Assembly: GCA_017309015.1 (NCBI GenBank) | Contig: JAEDAG010000008.1 | Coordinates: 1 to 64,000 of the forward strand | Direction of reading: 5' to 3' | DNA from: Faecalicatena absiana | GTDB lineage: Bacteria; Bacillota; Bacilli; Lactobacillales; Lactobacillaceae | DNA length: 64,000 nt | Part shown: positions 8,483 through 16,426 of the stretch, piece after piece | Layout of the letters: each line of letters opens with the position of its first letter | How positions within the stretch are numbered: position 1 is the first letter of the stretch | The notes under the pieces: model-generated | The model's database searches: none | What the model was told of the DNA's origin: nothing | The model's input: only the letters and a program-made list of their open reading frames with translations | Translations under genes and position numbers: made by a program

Positions 8483-9994
8483 GGTTCAGTATAAATTCGT
8501 GTGTAAATAGTAAAAATTAGACAACAAAAAAGAAGGGTTGTCCCTTACAATGTTAATAACCACAAAAACACGAGGGGCCCTTCTTACTATGAATTATACA
8601 GAACAGACAGTTTCTACTCAAGGCTTTGAATCTAACAAAGGCATCTTATTTTTCGAATCTGGCTTAACCGACTTTATTCAATTGGGTATGCCAATTCAAA
8701 ATGAAGGTGAAAAAATCTTTGTTGGAAAATTAGCCGAGTGTGAACCTGGTTTCTGCCCCGACTGCTCAACGAAGCTAGTCAAGAATGGAACCCTTGTCAC
8801 TACCCTTAGGCATATTCCTCTGGGACTAGAACATACTAAGATTAAGGTATCTTACGCACGTTTTCGTTGTCTCAATACTGATTGTAAATTTAATACCAGA
8901 AGTCAGTCTATTCCCTTTAAAGCCAATGGTTATCGAATTACCAAGGCTTTAAAAGAATGCACTGAGCGCCTACTAAGCGATGGATGCACTCTAAAACAAG
9001 TCGCTGAAATTACTGGCCTTGATAAAATGACAGTTAAGTCGATTCACAAGGAACTCCTATTATCTAAATTTACAATCGATGGAAAGACGCTCATTAAACC
9101 TGAAAGACAGGCAAGATACTTAGCCATAGATGAATTCAAACTGCACGATGGTTATAAATACGCCACTGTAATCATTGACTGGGAAACTGGGCACATTCTT
9201 TACTTAGCCCATGGCAAGAAGAAGGCCGTTGTTTATGAGTTTATGGATCATGTTGGCGATGAGTGGATGTCTAAGGTTGAAGCAGTTGCTTGTGACATGA
9301 ACTCAGACTTTGAAGAAGCCTTTAAAGAGCGCTATCCCAAGCTAGACATTGTCTATGACCGCTTCCACATCATCAAGAATTTCAACGATAAAGTTGTTTC
9401 TGAAATCCGTAAGGATGAACAAAAGAGACTAGCTGAAGAAGGTACCCCAGAAGCAGCCAAATTGCTTAAGAACTCTCGTTATATCTTGATGTCTAAACGA
9501 TCTACCCTAGTTCAAAAGGATGGAGATGCTCGACAAGGAAAGCTAGTATCTGTGCCTGGCGAAATCTTCAATAAGCCAGAGATTAGAGCTCATGGTGATA
9601 ATGAGAGCTGGTATGACGATCTACTAGAGGAAAACAGATTGTTCTTCACAATAGACATCGTCAAAGACCTATTGGATCAGGCATATAGCTCAAATGATGA
9701 AGTGGAGATGTGCGTCAAACTCGAGTACATCATAGATATTTGTATCGAGACTGAGAATAGCCACTTTAAGTGGTTTGCCAGACTCTTACAGCGCCACCTG
9801 TCAGGAATCTATTCATTCGCTAAGTACAGGATATCTACGGGCAAATTAGAGGGTATTAACAACAAGATCAAAACTGAGAGACGCAAGGGTTATGGATATC
9901 CAGATGATGAATATTTCTTCTTGAGATTAATGGAATTATCTCGGAAGAAGCCTTAAGTCCCTTAGTTAATTTACACACGTTTTTATACAGAACC
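8483..9994 (+). mobile_element. ISL3-family insertion sequence, complete
   Basis: A 1512-bp element. The left end (GGTTCAGTATAAATTCGTGT) and the inverted right end (GGTTCTGTATAAAAACGTGT) match closely over at least 25 bases. It is flanked by a perfect 8-bp target duplication, AACAAATT, at 8475-8482 and 9995-10002; 8 bp is the known ISL3-family duplication size. A perfect duplication and an undamaged transposase argue for a recent insertion. Confidence 0.92.
8589..9956 (+). CDS. ISL3-family transposase
   Basis: The protein reads MNYTEQTVSTQGFESNKGIL onward, 455 residues from this start; upstream starts at 8550 (ATG) and 8538 (TTG) are also open. The N-terminus has a zinc-binding pattern (CEPGFCPDC then CLNTDC), followed by a helix-turn-helix (TLKQVAEITGLDKMTVKSIH) and the DDE catalytic domain, with D in LAIDEFK, D in VYDRFHIIKNF, and E in the C-terminal KLEGINNKIK. 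It acts on the element ends. AAGAAGGG (8530-8537) and CCCTTCTT (8578-8585) could fold to hide the start region, a common way of limiting transposase from read-through transcripts. Confidence 0.9.
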   Translation: MNYTEQTVSTQGFESNKGILFFESGLTDFIQLGMPIQNEGEKIFVGKLAECEPGFCPDCSTKLVKNGTLVTTLRHIPLGLEHTKIKVSYARFRCLNTDCKFNTRSQSIPFKANGYRITKALKECTERLLSDGCTLKQVAEITGLDKMTVKSIHKELLLSKFTIDGKTLIKPERQARYLAIDEFKLHDGYKYATVIIDWETGHILYLAHGKKKAVVYEFMDHVGDEWMSKVEAVACDMNSDFEEAFKERYPKLDIVYDRFHIIKNFNDKVVSEIRKDEQKRLAEEGTPEAAKLLKNSRYILMSKRSTLVQKDGDARQGKLVSVPGEIFNKPEIRAHGDNESWYDDLLEENRLFFTIDIVKDLLDQAYSSNDEVEMCVKLEYIIDICIETENSHFKWFARLLQRHLSGIYSFAKYRISTGKLEGINNKIKTERRKGYGYPDDEYFFLRLMELSRKKP

Positions 9995-10002
9995 AACAAA
10001 TT

Positions 10003-10357
10003 TTACTCGCTATTTGTGAACAAAGTGTGAACTTTTTAAAAAGAATTATTTATGAGCAAAGTTTGTATTCGCGAATGGTTATTGACTAACTTTTGGTCAT
10101 GCACGACCACGAAAAAGACAGCCCAGGGGAAGGCTGCCTTCTTCGTAATGTCGTGTTGTGTTTTAAGGGAAAAGTGTGTAATAAGAAAAAATCTGGAAAT
10201 TATCTAATTATGAAGTCTATCAAATTCAATTTCAAGGTTTATAGATTGAAGCTTGGCTTCGATCTATGCTGATAATCATACCGGTCACTCGTGAACAAAT
10301 GATGACCACTTTCTAGCGTTTTGGTAAAGAAATGCTTAGCTCTTTTTTAACAGCTGC
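10003..10357. other. Gap between the ISL3 element and the acetyltransferase gene
   Basis: The first 80 bases continue, in frame, a short open frame interrupted by the element. At about 10105-10140 there is an imperfect hairpin (AGACAGCCC against GGCTGCCTT). I see no gene of normal length. Confidence 0.4.
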
Positions 10358-10879
10358 TTAGGCCGTCACTAATTCATAGACGTAGCTGGTCTCGTTTGGC
10401 CGGTAGACGCCGTGAAGGGTCCCCACCCGCTTGAAGCCGGACTTCTGGATCAGGTGCTGCATTGGCAGATTATCCTCGTGGGTGTCGACGCGGACGGACT
10501 TGATGTCGCTCAAGCCGCTTTGGAAGTAGTCGATCACGGCCCGGTAGAGCTGGGAAGCATAGCCGTGGCCGGTGTGGTCGGAGTGGATGGCGACCCGGTG
10601 CACGGTCACGTATTGGTCAGTATCGATCTGCCATGCCCCGTCCAGTTGGTCATAGAAATGGTCTGGCGCCGGAATAATGGTCAGGGTGCCCACCGTTTCG
10701 CCATCGTCAGCCTTGGCCAGATAAGCATAACCGTTGGCGATGTCTTCCTTGACATGGTCCGGGTTCGGGTAGTCGCCCTGCCATTGGTCGATTCCGCGCT
10801 CCGCCAGCTGGGCGCGCCCGTCCTGGAGAATTTCCATCACCTTGTCAAAATCCGCCGCGTTTGCCTTTCTAATCTTCAT
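10358..10879 (-). CDS. GNAT-family N-acetyltransferase
   Basis: A 173-residue protein. The start MKIRKANAADFDKVMEIL is the usual GNAT opening. The acetyl-CoA motif A region reads VHRVAIHSDHTGHGYASQLY (a Q/RxxGxG/A variant with TGHGYAS). NLPMQHLIQKSGFKRVGTLHG is the typical C-terminal motif B. I chose the ATG at 10879, preceded by AGAAGG at seven bases; Met codons at 10885 and 10897 lie in or before that site. The acceptor substrate is unknown. It is transcribed alone and has no clear terminator. Confidence 0.85.
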   Translation of the reverse strand: MKIRKANAADFDKVMEILQDGRAQLAERGIDQWQGDYPNPDHVKEDIANGYAYLAKADDGETVGTLTIIPAPDHFYDQLDGAWQIDTDQYVTVHRVAIHSDHTGHGYASQLYRAVIDYFQSGLSDIKSVRVDTHEDNLPMQHLIQKSGFKRVGTLHGVYRPNETSYVYELVTA

Positions 10880-11226
10880 CCACATGCCTTCTTTCATTAC
10901 GTTAATGCCGTCTTCGGCAAAATTATGCCTTGTATTTAGACAGCCGTCTTTGATTCACAAGAGGCCAGTTTACAAGAAAAAAGCTTTTTTGACCAATGAT
11001 TTGCTCAAGATGATCTTCAGAAAGTGTCTTTTTTCAAGGCGGAAATTGGCCACGTTTTACAAAATAGCGCTTACACCGCGTTTTTTAACCAGTTCGAAAA
11101 CATTGTGTTAAATTTTTGTAACATTACTCTCCTATAATGAAAATTGCGATCTGCAAAAGCAGAAGGAATTTAAATACGACCAAAATTTATAATCGAAAAT
11201 CTAAATTATCGGGAGCATCTGTGTCA

Positions 11227-12402
11227 ATGAAATTCAAGTCTAGCAAATTCGTTGGAGTCCTGACAGCCGCTGCGGCGGCTGTCACCCTGTTCGCCGGCTC
11301 AGCCAGCGCGGCTGCCAAGACCAGCGTCAAGAGCCGGTCATACGGGGTTGACGTCTCCAGCTACCAATCAACCAACCTGTCATCTTACCAAAAGGCCGGC
11401 GCCCAATTCGCGATCGTCAAGGTCAGCGAAGGCATCGGCTACCGCAACCCAAACGCCAAGTCCCAAGTTGCCAGCGCCAAATCCAACGGCTTGATGCCAA
11501 TGGCCTACCACTTCGCCAACTTCAGCAACAACTCATCCAGAGCCAAGAGCGAAGCCAACTACGCTATCTCCAGTGCCAAGGCTGTAAAGGTGCCTAGCGG
11601 CTCATACCTGGTCTGCGACTGGGAAACCAGCAGCACCAACTACACTTCCGGCAGCAAGAGTTCCAACACCAGCGCCATCATCGCCTTCATGGACAAGGTC
11701 AAGGCCGCCGGCTTCCAACCTTTGCTTTACTCCGGCGCCTACCTGCTCAACAGCAACATTAACACCAACAGGGTTGTCAAGAAGTACCCTAACTCACTGT
11801 GGGTTGCTTCCTACGCCAGCGCTGGCCGGATTGACACGCCAAACTTTGCCAACTTCCCTTCAATGAATGGGGTTTTGATCTGGCAGTTTACTGAAAACTG
11901 GCGCGGCCTGAACGTCGACGGCAACATTTCCCTCCTGCCGCTGTCAATCACCTCAGCCGCAACTTCTTCAAGCAAGAAGGCAACGAGCACCAGCTCAAGC
12001 AGCTCCTCATCAAAGGCCGCCGTTGCCCAAGCTCCTGTAGCCAAGACCAAGAAGCTCATCATGTCCAAGTCTTACGTCTACACTTCAGCCGGCAAGCGGA
12101 CCAAGAAGTACAAGAAGGCCTACACTTACGTTTACGTGCTTGGCGGGATCGTTAAGATCGGCAAGAAGACTTTCTACAAGATCGCCACTAACCAATACCT
12201 GCGCGTAAGCAACATTGACGGTGCCCGCTACACCCTGAAGAAGAAGGCAACCATCTACAACTCAAAGGGCAAGAAGGTCAAGAAAGTGGCCGCCCTGAAG
12301 AAGGGGTCATCAGTTGCCGTTTACGGCGGCGCCCGCAAGATCGGCAAGAAGACTTGCTACCGGATCAACAAGGGCCGCTACATCCTGAAGGGGACCTTCT
12401 AA
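11227..12402 (+). CDS. Secreted GH25 lysozyme with SLAP cell-wall domains
   Basis: The protein of about 391 residues has a signal peptide (MKFKSSKFVGVLTAAAAAVT, cut near ASAAA). Residues about 38-240 form a GH25 muramidase: GVDVSSYQ at the first strand, and the catalytic acid motif CDWE near 131. A Ser-rich linker follows, then about 115 C-terminal residues rich in Lys and Tyr, with two copies of the lactobacillal SLAP pattern that holds proteins to the cell wall. The likely role is peptidoglycan remodelling or autolysis. A GTG at 11221 is five bases from GGGAG and may be the true start; the ATG at 11227 begins the signal peptide. Confidence 0.88.
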   Translation: MKFKSSKFVGVLTAAAAAVTLFAGSASAAAKTSVKSRSYGVDVSSYQSTNLSSYQKAGAQFAIVKVSEGIGYRNPNAKSQVASAKSNGLMPMAYHFANFSNNSSRAKSEANYAISSAKAVKVPSGSYLVCDWETSSTNYTSGSKSSNTSAIIAFMDKVKAAGFQPLLYSGAYLLNSNINTNRVVKKYPNSLWVASYASAGRIDTPNFANFPSMNGVLIWQFTENWRGLNVDGNISLLPLSITSAATSSSKKATSTSSSSSSSKAAVAQAPVAKTKKLIMSKSYVYTSAGKRTKKYKKAYTYVYVLGGIVKIGKKTFYKIATNQYLRVSNIDGARYTLKKKATIYNSKGKKVKKVAALKKGSSVAVYGGARKIGKKTCYRINKGRYILKGTF

Positions 12403-12444
12403 TTTCCTGATCAGGCACAGACTCCAAAAATTGGAACAAATAAA

Positions 12445-12482
12445 AACATGACTCCGATATTCAATCGGGGTCATGTTTTTTC
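12445..12482 (+). terminator. Terminator of the lysozyme gene
   Basis: AAAACATGAC and GTCATGTTTT pair, with inner pairing CCGAT/ATCGG and a trailing T run. Confidence 0.85.
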
Positions 12483-12539
12483 GTCCTTGGTTTATCTTTC
12501 AGCCATATCCCCAATCGCAGCACTTTAAACGACACTTTT

Positions 12540-12720
12540 TTCTTAATCATATCATTCATTTCAGCACGATTTCTGCTAATCATTGCGTTTCGATTGCATC
12601 GATTTCCGCTAATCGTCGCACTTTAATTGCAACGATTCTGCTAATCATTGCGCTTTGATTGCATCGATTTCTGCTAATCGTCGCACTTTAATTGCAACGA
12701 TTATGGTCAATCGCAGCATA
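12540..12720. repeat. 65-bp tandem repeats, each made of two ~32-bp half units
   Basis: Copies at 12572-12636 and 12637-12701 differ at only a few bases. Each splits into two related halves built around GCTAATCATTGCG...GATTGCATCGAT and GCTAATCGTCGCA...AATTGCAACGAT. More decayed half units flank the pair on both sides (from about 12515 and to about 12719). AATCGTCGCA and TGCAACGATT in each half form an imperfect inverted repeat. There is no gene in 12403-12773; a 61-codon frame here is a by-product of the repeat. Confidence 0.8.
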
Positions 12721-12740
12721 TTGACTTAATTTTACCGGCT

Positions 12741-12766
12741 ATTTACACAAGTTTTTAGACAGAAAA
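12741..12766. mobile_element. Relic right end of an ISL3-type element
   Basis: ATTTACACAAGTTTTTAGAC and the next six bases match the right end of the intact ISL3 element (about 9970-9994) at all but about four positions. No transposase remains next to it. Confidence 0.5.
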
Positions 12767-12773
12767 CTAAAAG

Positions 12774-13193
12774 TCATGACTTCGAGAGTAACTGTTCCAT
12801 TACATCAGACCACATTTTCATGTCCTCGTGAGGACAAGCCAGCAAAACTGTTAAGGTAGGAAATTCTGTCTTTAAGTACTGTATAGCTTGGACGCAACGT
12901 TTGAGAAAGAGCAAATTCATGATCTCTGAATAACAGTTAAGATCCAGCTCAACAATTAAACTTGTACATTCTGGCTGAACTTCAACCAAATTCCTCAGTT
13001 TCAGCAAACTTTCTGTCTGCAACATTTTCGAAGCAGAAAGTTTCCTTCGACAAAGCGGATAATCAAACAGACAGTATACAGCCCCTAACTCTAAAACATC
13101 AGACACGGTTTCACTGGCCACTAAGCGAAGTGGTTTAGCCGGCATCGGCAACCGGTCTAAATGTATCGTAAGCAAAGAATATGACTTCTTCAA
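12774..13193 (-). CDS. Hypothetical protein downstream of a toxin/immunity-like pair
   Basis: A protein of about 139 residues that I do not recognise. I place the start at the TTG at 13193, six bases after a perfect AGGAGG (13200-13205); an upstream frame to 13292 would overlap the preceding gene by 89 bases. It is Leu-rich without clear membrane helices and ends DMKMWSDVMEQLLSKS. It follows the acidic gene at 13204 by ten bases on the same strand and is likely co-transcribed. Small genes in this position often encode further immunity proteins; that is inference only. Confidence 0.5.
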   Translation of the reverse strand: MKKSYSLLTIHLDRLPMPAKPLRLVASETVSDVLELGAVYCLFDYPLCRRKLSASKMLQTESLLKLRNLVEVQPECTSLIVELDLNCYSEIMNLLFLKRCVQAIQYLKTEFPTLTVLLACPHEDMKMWSDVMEQLLSKS

Positions 13194-13203
13194 TAAATAC
13201 CTC

Positions 13204-13551
13204 CTAAAAGTCAAAGGCAATGCCAGTATTGCATTTAATCGCCAGATTAGCATACTCCAGCATTTTTTCATACACTGGACGGACCGTATCATTCATTGGC
13301 CGCTTCATCCGGTCAAGCAACCACTGACGGAAGCCAACACACTTGTCGGGCTCAAAGAAGTCATAATCGCCCCAGTCAAACATGGCATCGAACTTATCCC
13401 ACATCTCAACCAAGAAGCCATCATCTTCCAAGGCCTGGGCAGTCTTTTCATCAAAGTAATACTCAACCGACGGCTCACCGTCAACAATGTGTATCTTGTA
13501 TTCGTCATCGTACTTTAACGCACGATCATCTAACGCAACTGATAACCACAT
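13204..13551 (-). CDS. Small acidic protein, possible immunity protein
   Basis: A 115-residue protein starting MWLSVALDDRALKYDDEYKI. It is strongly acidic (runs such as YFDEKTAQALEDDG and FDWGDYDFFEPD) and cytoplasmic. The ATG lies one base after the stop of the basic gene upstream, behind GAGGAG, so translation of the two is likely coupled. A basic small protein followed by an acidic partner is the classic toxin/immunity order of polymorphic toxin cassettes. I do not recognise the exact family. Confidence 0.55.
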   Translation of the reverse strand: MWLSVALDDRALKYDDEYKIHIVDGEPSVEYYFDEKTAQALEDDGFLVEMWDKFDAMFDWGDYDFFEPDKCVGFRQWLLDRMKRPMNDTVRPVYEKMLEYANLAIKCNTGIAFDF

Positions 13552-13552
13552 A

Positions 13553-13939
13553 TTACATCTCTCCTCTCTTTTTAATTTTAAAGTGTGTCTCTTTTTCATA
13601 TTTGGACGGTGTTCCGTCTAATTTGCAGAATTTTTTGGTCTTTTTGTCAAAAATACGCAAGTAGCCGGCTATCTTATCACATTTGATTTTATATCTGGTA
13701 CCCTCGAAATCAAATTTCACTCCACCCTCTGTGTGAAATGACCTCTTTGGATCTCCTTTAGGTACAAAGCGATCTACAACCTCATTAACATTGACTTTGT
13801 TCTTAAGCCAATCCTGGTTCCACTTCTTTTCCCGATCTTTGCTTCTAACATACCGACGCCGATCAATATCATTTTGCGGTACAGTGACATTAACGTAATA
13901 TTTTGAAACTTCTGAATACGTCGACTTTGAATCACTCAT
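13553..13939 (-). CDS. Small basic protein, possible toxin tip (polymorphic toxin C-terminal domain)
   Basis: A 128-residue, Lys/Arg-rich protein. The C-terminal 70 residues (VDRFVPKGDP..., then GYLRIFDKKTKKFCKLDGTP, then ETHFKIKKREM-like ending) look like a compact beta domain of the sort found at the tips of secreted toxins, but I cannot name the family. There is no signal peptide or delivery domain, so this could be an orphan cassette left from a larger gene. It overlaps the upstream gene by one base (TAATG) and is one base from the acidic gene downstream. Confidence 0.5.
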   Translation of the reverse strand: MSDSKSTYSEVSKYYVNVTVPQNDIDRRRYVRSKDREKKWNQDWLKNKVNVNEVVDRFVPKGDPKRSFHTEGGVKFDFEGTRYKIKCDKIAGYLRIFDKKTKKFCKLDGTPSKYEKETHFKIKKRGEM

Positions 13940-14157
13940 TATGCTGCTCCTCTATGACACTTAGAATGAAAATCTTCATAATAACGGTAGTCAACTCCCA
14001 TCATATCCAGTTGCTCATCAACCAATTTATCATGTTGACGGGCCTTTCCATATATCAAAAGATGGCTAGGCTGTAATGACAGAATTTTGTCAGTATATCT
14101 AGATGCCTCAAAGAAATCATTCGATGATTTGCAACCAAGAAATCCAGATACACACAT
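13939..14157 (-). CDS. Hypothetical 72-residue protein, possibly a gene remnant
   Basis: The frame reads MCVSGFLGCKSSNDFFEASR, then SLQPSHLLIYGKA, and ends KCHRGAA. The LLIYGK segment recalls the end of DUF4417-type proteins, so this may be the C-terminal stub of a longer gene; I am not sure. Its stop overlaps the next start (TAATG), so whatever transcript exists probably continues into the toxin-like gene. The upstream side (14158-14404) shows no recognisable gene. Confidence 0.35.
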   Translation of the reverse strand: MCVSGFLGCKSSNDFFEASRYTDKILSLQPSHLLIYGKARQHDKLVDEQLDMMGVDYRYYEDFHSKCHRGAA

Positions 14158-14404
14158 GACATGTCGTGGAATATTTCTAACTTACTTAAACTTCCCACAC
14201 CAAAAAGAACTATGAAGTCCAAAAAATAGTAGATATTCCTACTGATTTTTACCCACAAAATCTGTCTGCGCCGTCTTTGAACTTGTTCGTGAATCTGTTC
14301 AAATTGACAACAGCCAGAAGGTCATAGACCCGCATTAATCTAGGGATGCAAAAACTAATCGAAAACCCGATGAACCTCAGTTTTAGCCATTCTTGTCAAG
14401 TAGC

Positions 14405-14434
14405 AAAAAACGTTAGCAAAATGCTAACGTTTTT
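14405..14434 (-). terminator. Terminator of the mazEF operon
   Basis: A perfect stem, ACGTTAGCA and TGCTAACGT around AAA, with A and T runs outside. It lies 16 bases after the MazF-like stop. Confidence 0.9.
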
Positions 14435-14449
14435 CACCCACGAACCGAA

Positions 14450-14818
14450 TTACTTAGTAATTAAGCTTACGATTCGTTGTTGAGCCATGGCAAATGTTGC
14501 TGTTGGTAACATTCCAACATACTCAGCATTCCGCTTTCTATAATCTAATGTGTAGAACTGCAAGGTGTTCACGTAACCGTCTATGCTTTTCATCTGAACT
14601 GGTAGAAAAAGCTGCCTAAGTTGGTTGTTAGACGCATGTGTTATCGGTGCTACTATCGTTAGACCAGAAACCTTACTGTACTTCTTTGAACTTAGAACAA
14701 CAGCTGGGCGTCTTTTTCGAATTTCTTTACCCAAAGAAGGATCAAAATCAATCCAGATTATATCCTGTCGGTCTGGGATGTACGCGCTCTGGCTACCATT
14801 CATCGTCGTCATCGACAT
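14450..14818 (-). CDS. MazF/PemK-family endoribonuclease toxin
   Basis: A 122-residue protein with the family's opening RQDIIWIDFDPSLGKEIRKR and the RPAVVLSS strand, followed by VAPITHASN and the C-terminal LPTATFAMAQQRIV. MazF toxins cut mRNA at short sequences when their unstable antitoxin is lost. The ATG at 14818 has GGAGG five bases upstream and overlaps the antitoxin gene by 26 bases, the usual coupled order. It ends at a strong terminator. The cut sequence cannot be predicted. Confidence 0.88.
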   Translation of the reverse strand: MSMTTMNGSQSAYIPDRQDIIWIDFDPSLGKEIRKRRPAVVLSSKKYSKVSGLTIVAPITHASNNQLRQLFLPVQMKSIDGYVNTLQFYTLDYRKRNAEYVGMLPTATFAMAQQRIVSLITK

Positions 14819-15032
14819 TCAATCCTCCAAATGCTTCTTCTTGTTTGCAATCAGTAAATTTCTTATCCCAATCTGGATCATTGAATGGGTTTGAACTTTC
14901 AGGAATGTAAACAATAACTCCATCTCTTCCCTTATATACGCTGTATTCCTCAGCGTCTGCAACAATATCTTTCGGAATTGTAAATACTTTAGAATTTCCA
15001 ACCTGTCTTGCTTTGACTGTATTTGATAGCAT
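14793..15032 (-). CDS. MazE-like antitoxin (AbrB/SpoVT fold)
   Basis: A 79-residue protein. MLSNTVKARQVGNSKVFTIPKDI is the swapped-hairpin AbrB-type DNA-binding half, and the acidic tail (NVDDDDEW) would wrap the toxin. The start at 15032 has GAGGGGG upstream. It is the first gene of the mazEF pair and probably represses its own promoter together with the toxin. Confidence 0.85.
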   Translation of the reverse strand: MLSNTVKARQVGNSKVFTIPKDIVADAEEYSVYKGRDGVIVYIPESSNPFNDPDWDKKFTDCKQEEAFGGLNVDDDDEW

Positions 15033-15114
15033 TTTTGTTCCCCCTCTCTTCTTTCGTATACACTGAGTATATACTCGGCGGGTAACGCTTGCAAGCAGAA
15101 GGCTCAAGCGATGA

Positions 15115-15261
15115 TTGAATCCAATTAATATCTACCAAAGCGTAACCGGCCACTCACTAGAACTTCACGATCTGCAAAAAGGTAATTTCACTATCCGGGA
15201 GATGGCAATTCTGACCGGCATGTCCAAAAGCACCGTCGGCCGGAAGCTAAGGGACGACTAA
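15115..15261 (+). pseudogene. C-terminal helix-turn-helix scrap of a site-specific recombinase or similar
   Basis: An open stretch ends NFTIREMAILTGMSKSTVGR then KLRDD and stop. This is the shape of the Hin-type helix-turn-helix at the end of serine recombinases, though other small DNA-binding proteins are possible. No start codon with a ribosome site and no catalytic domain precede it. Confidence 0.4.
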
Positions 15262-15278
15262 TTTTTTTGCAAACAAAT

Positions 15279-15327
15279 AGCTACATTAACTCACTCTGTG
15301 TTGATGTGAGATAATGTAGCTTTTTTC
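15279..15327 (+). terminator. Structured hairpin/terminator, type shared with 55.65 kb
   Basis: AGCTACATTAACTCAC pairs with GTGAGATAATGTAGCT with one internal mismatch pair and is followed by TTTTTT. A related sequence in inverted orientation lies at 55650-55697. Confidence 0.75.
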
Positions 15328-15401
15328 TTCTCTATAATATTTCTTACTGATGCGCGTCAAGTCATGTGCTCATTGCTGTTCATAACTTAGGCATCCTCCA
15401 G

Positions 15402-15653
15402 TTACTTCTTACGCCTTTTAAAAGATCTGACGATTTGCGTGCTTACAGCAATGACTATCACCGCGACAGTGTAAATGCTACCCCAAAGCTTTTCACTTTC
15501 CCAAAACATTTCAGTTGCTGCCGCGGAATGCTCGCCAAAAATCATCATGCCATAACTATAGTAGAGCGAATGGAGAGTTATCAAGACCAAACCTACTACT
15601 ATGATTAACAGTACTCCTGCCAGCCATTTCATAATCTTCTTAGCAACATGCAT
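15402..15653 (-). CDS. Small two-helix membrane protein
   Basis: An 83-residue protein with two predicted membrane helices (about residues 9-30 and 57-75) and a basic tail RSFKRRKK. I do not recognise a family. It starts five bases after the stop of the FetB-like permease, with AGGAG very close to the ATG, so it may be translated by coupling as the third gene of that operon. A supporting role for the transporter is possible but unproven. Confidence 0.5.
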   Translation of the reverse strand: MHVAKKIMKWLAGVLLIIVVGLVLITLHSLYYSYGMMIFGEHSAAATEMFWESEKLWGSIYTVAVIVIAVSTQIVRSFKRRKK

Positions 15654-15658
15654 CGCTC

Positions 15659-16426
15659 CTACCCCTCTTCCCGCAGCTGGCTTCGCTTGTTGAAGTAATT
15701 GCGGTAGGACAAATAGCCCGCGATCACGGCGCCCAGGCCAGTCGCTGACAAAAGCATGAAAGTGACCATGATCTGGTACTTGATGGCGTAAACCGGGTCC
15801 ACGCCGGCAAAAATCAATCCGGACATCATCCCCGGCAGGCTGACCAGCCCCACCGTCTTAGCCGAGTCGATCGTCGGCTGCATGGCGGTCTTGATGCTCC
15901 GCCGCAGGATGGTCATGCTGGCCGTCTTCACGTCAGCCCCGAGGGCGATTTTTTCCAAAACCTGCTGGCGCTGGTCGTGAAAACCCGTGGCTAAAGCCTT
16001 ATAGCAGAGGCCCATGGCCACCATCTCATTGCCGGCGATCATCCCCGTAATCGGAATGATCTGCATCGGCTTTAGCTTCACCGTCTGAGTCAGCAGCAAA
16101 ACACCCAAGGTGATGTAAGTCCCGATCAAGAGGGCCACGATTGACTGCCAGAGCTGGCGGTTCGGGTTGGGATCCCGTTTGTTGGCGTTCCAGGCCGCGT
16201 TAAAAATGATAAACAAGGTCATCAAGAGGGTCAAAATGGCATTGTTGACCTGCATGATGAACTTCAAGACGTAGCCGACGATGACCAGCTGGACGATAGC
16301 CCGGGCAACGCTATAAAAAATGTCCTTGGTCAAGCCCAGCTTTTCCTTCCAGGAAATCGCCACGGACACCAGGACCAGGGCAAAAGACAAGATTAATGAC
16401 AAATCGCTGACAGCCATTGATTTCAT
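15659..16426 (-). CDS. FetB-family ABC transporter permease (metal export)
   Basis: A 255-residue membrane protein of the FetB/YbbM (UPF0014) family: about seven hydrophobic helices and the conserved central stretch PITGMIAGNEMVAMGLCYK, followed by SLPGMMSGLIFAGVDPVYAIKYQ. In E. coli FetAB exports iron and raises peroxide tolerance. Its ATG overlaps the ATPase stop by four bases (ATGA). The same window encodes pyruvate oxidase, an H2O2 producer, so iron export to limit Fenton damage makes sense, but that link is inference. Confidence 0.85.
   Translation of the reverse strand: MKSMAVSDLSLILSFALVLVSVAISWKEKLGLTKDIFYSVARAIVQLVIVGYVLKFIMQVNNAILTLLMTLFIIFNAAWNANKRDPNPNRQLWQSIVALLIGTYITLGVLLLTQTVKLKPMQIIPITGMIAGNEMVAMGLCYKALATGFHDQRQQVLEKIALGADVKTASMTILRRSIKTAMQPTIDSAKTVGLVSLPGMMSGLIFAGVDPVYAIKYQIMVTFMLLSATGLGAVIAGYLSYRNYFNKRSQLREEG

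Noticed and set aside
14055-14258. A 67-codon frame overlapping the start of the 13939-14157 gene.
   Set aside because: No ribosome site, no recognisable features, and large overlap with a frame that is coupled to the next gene.
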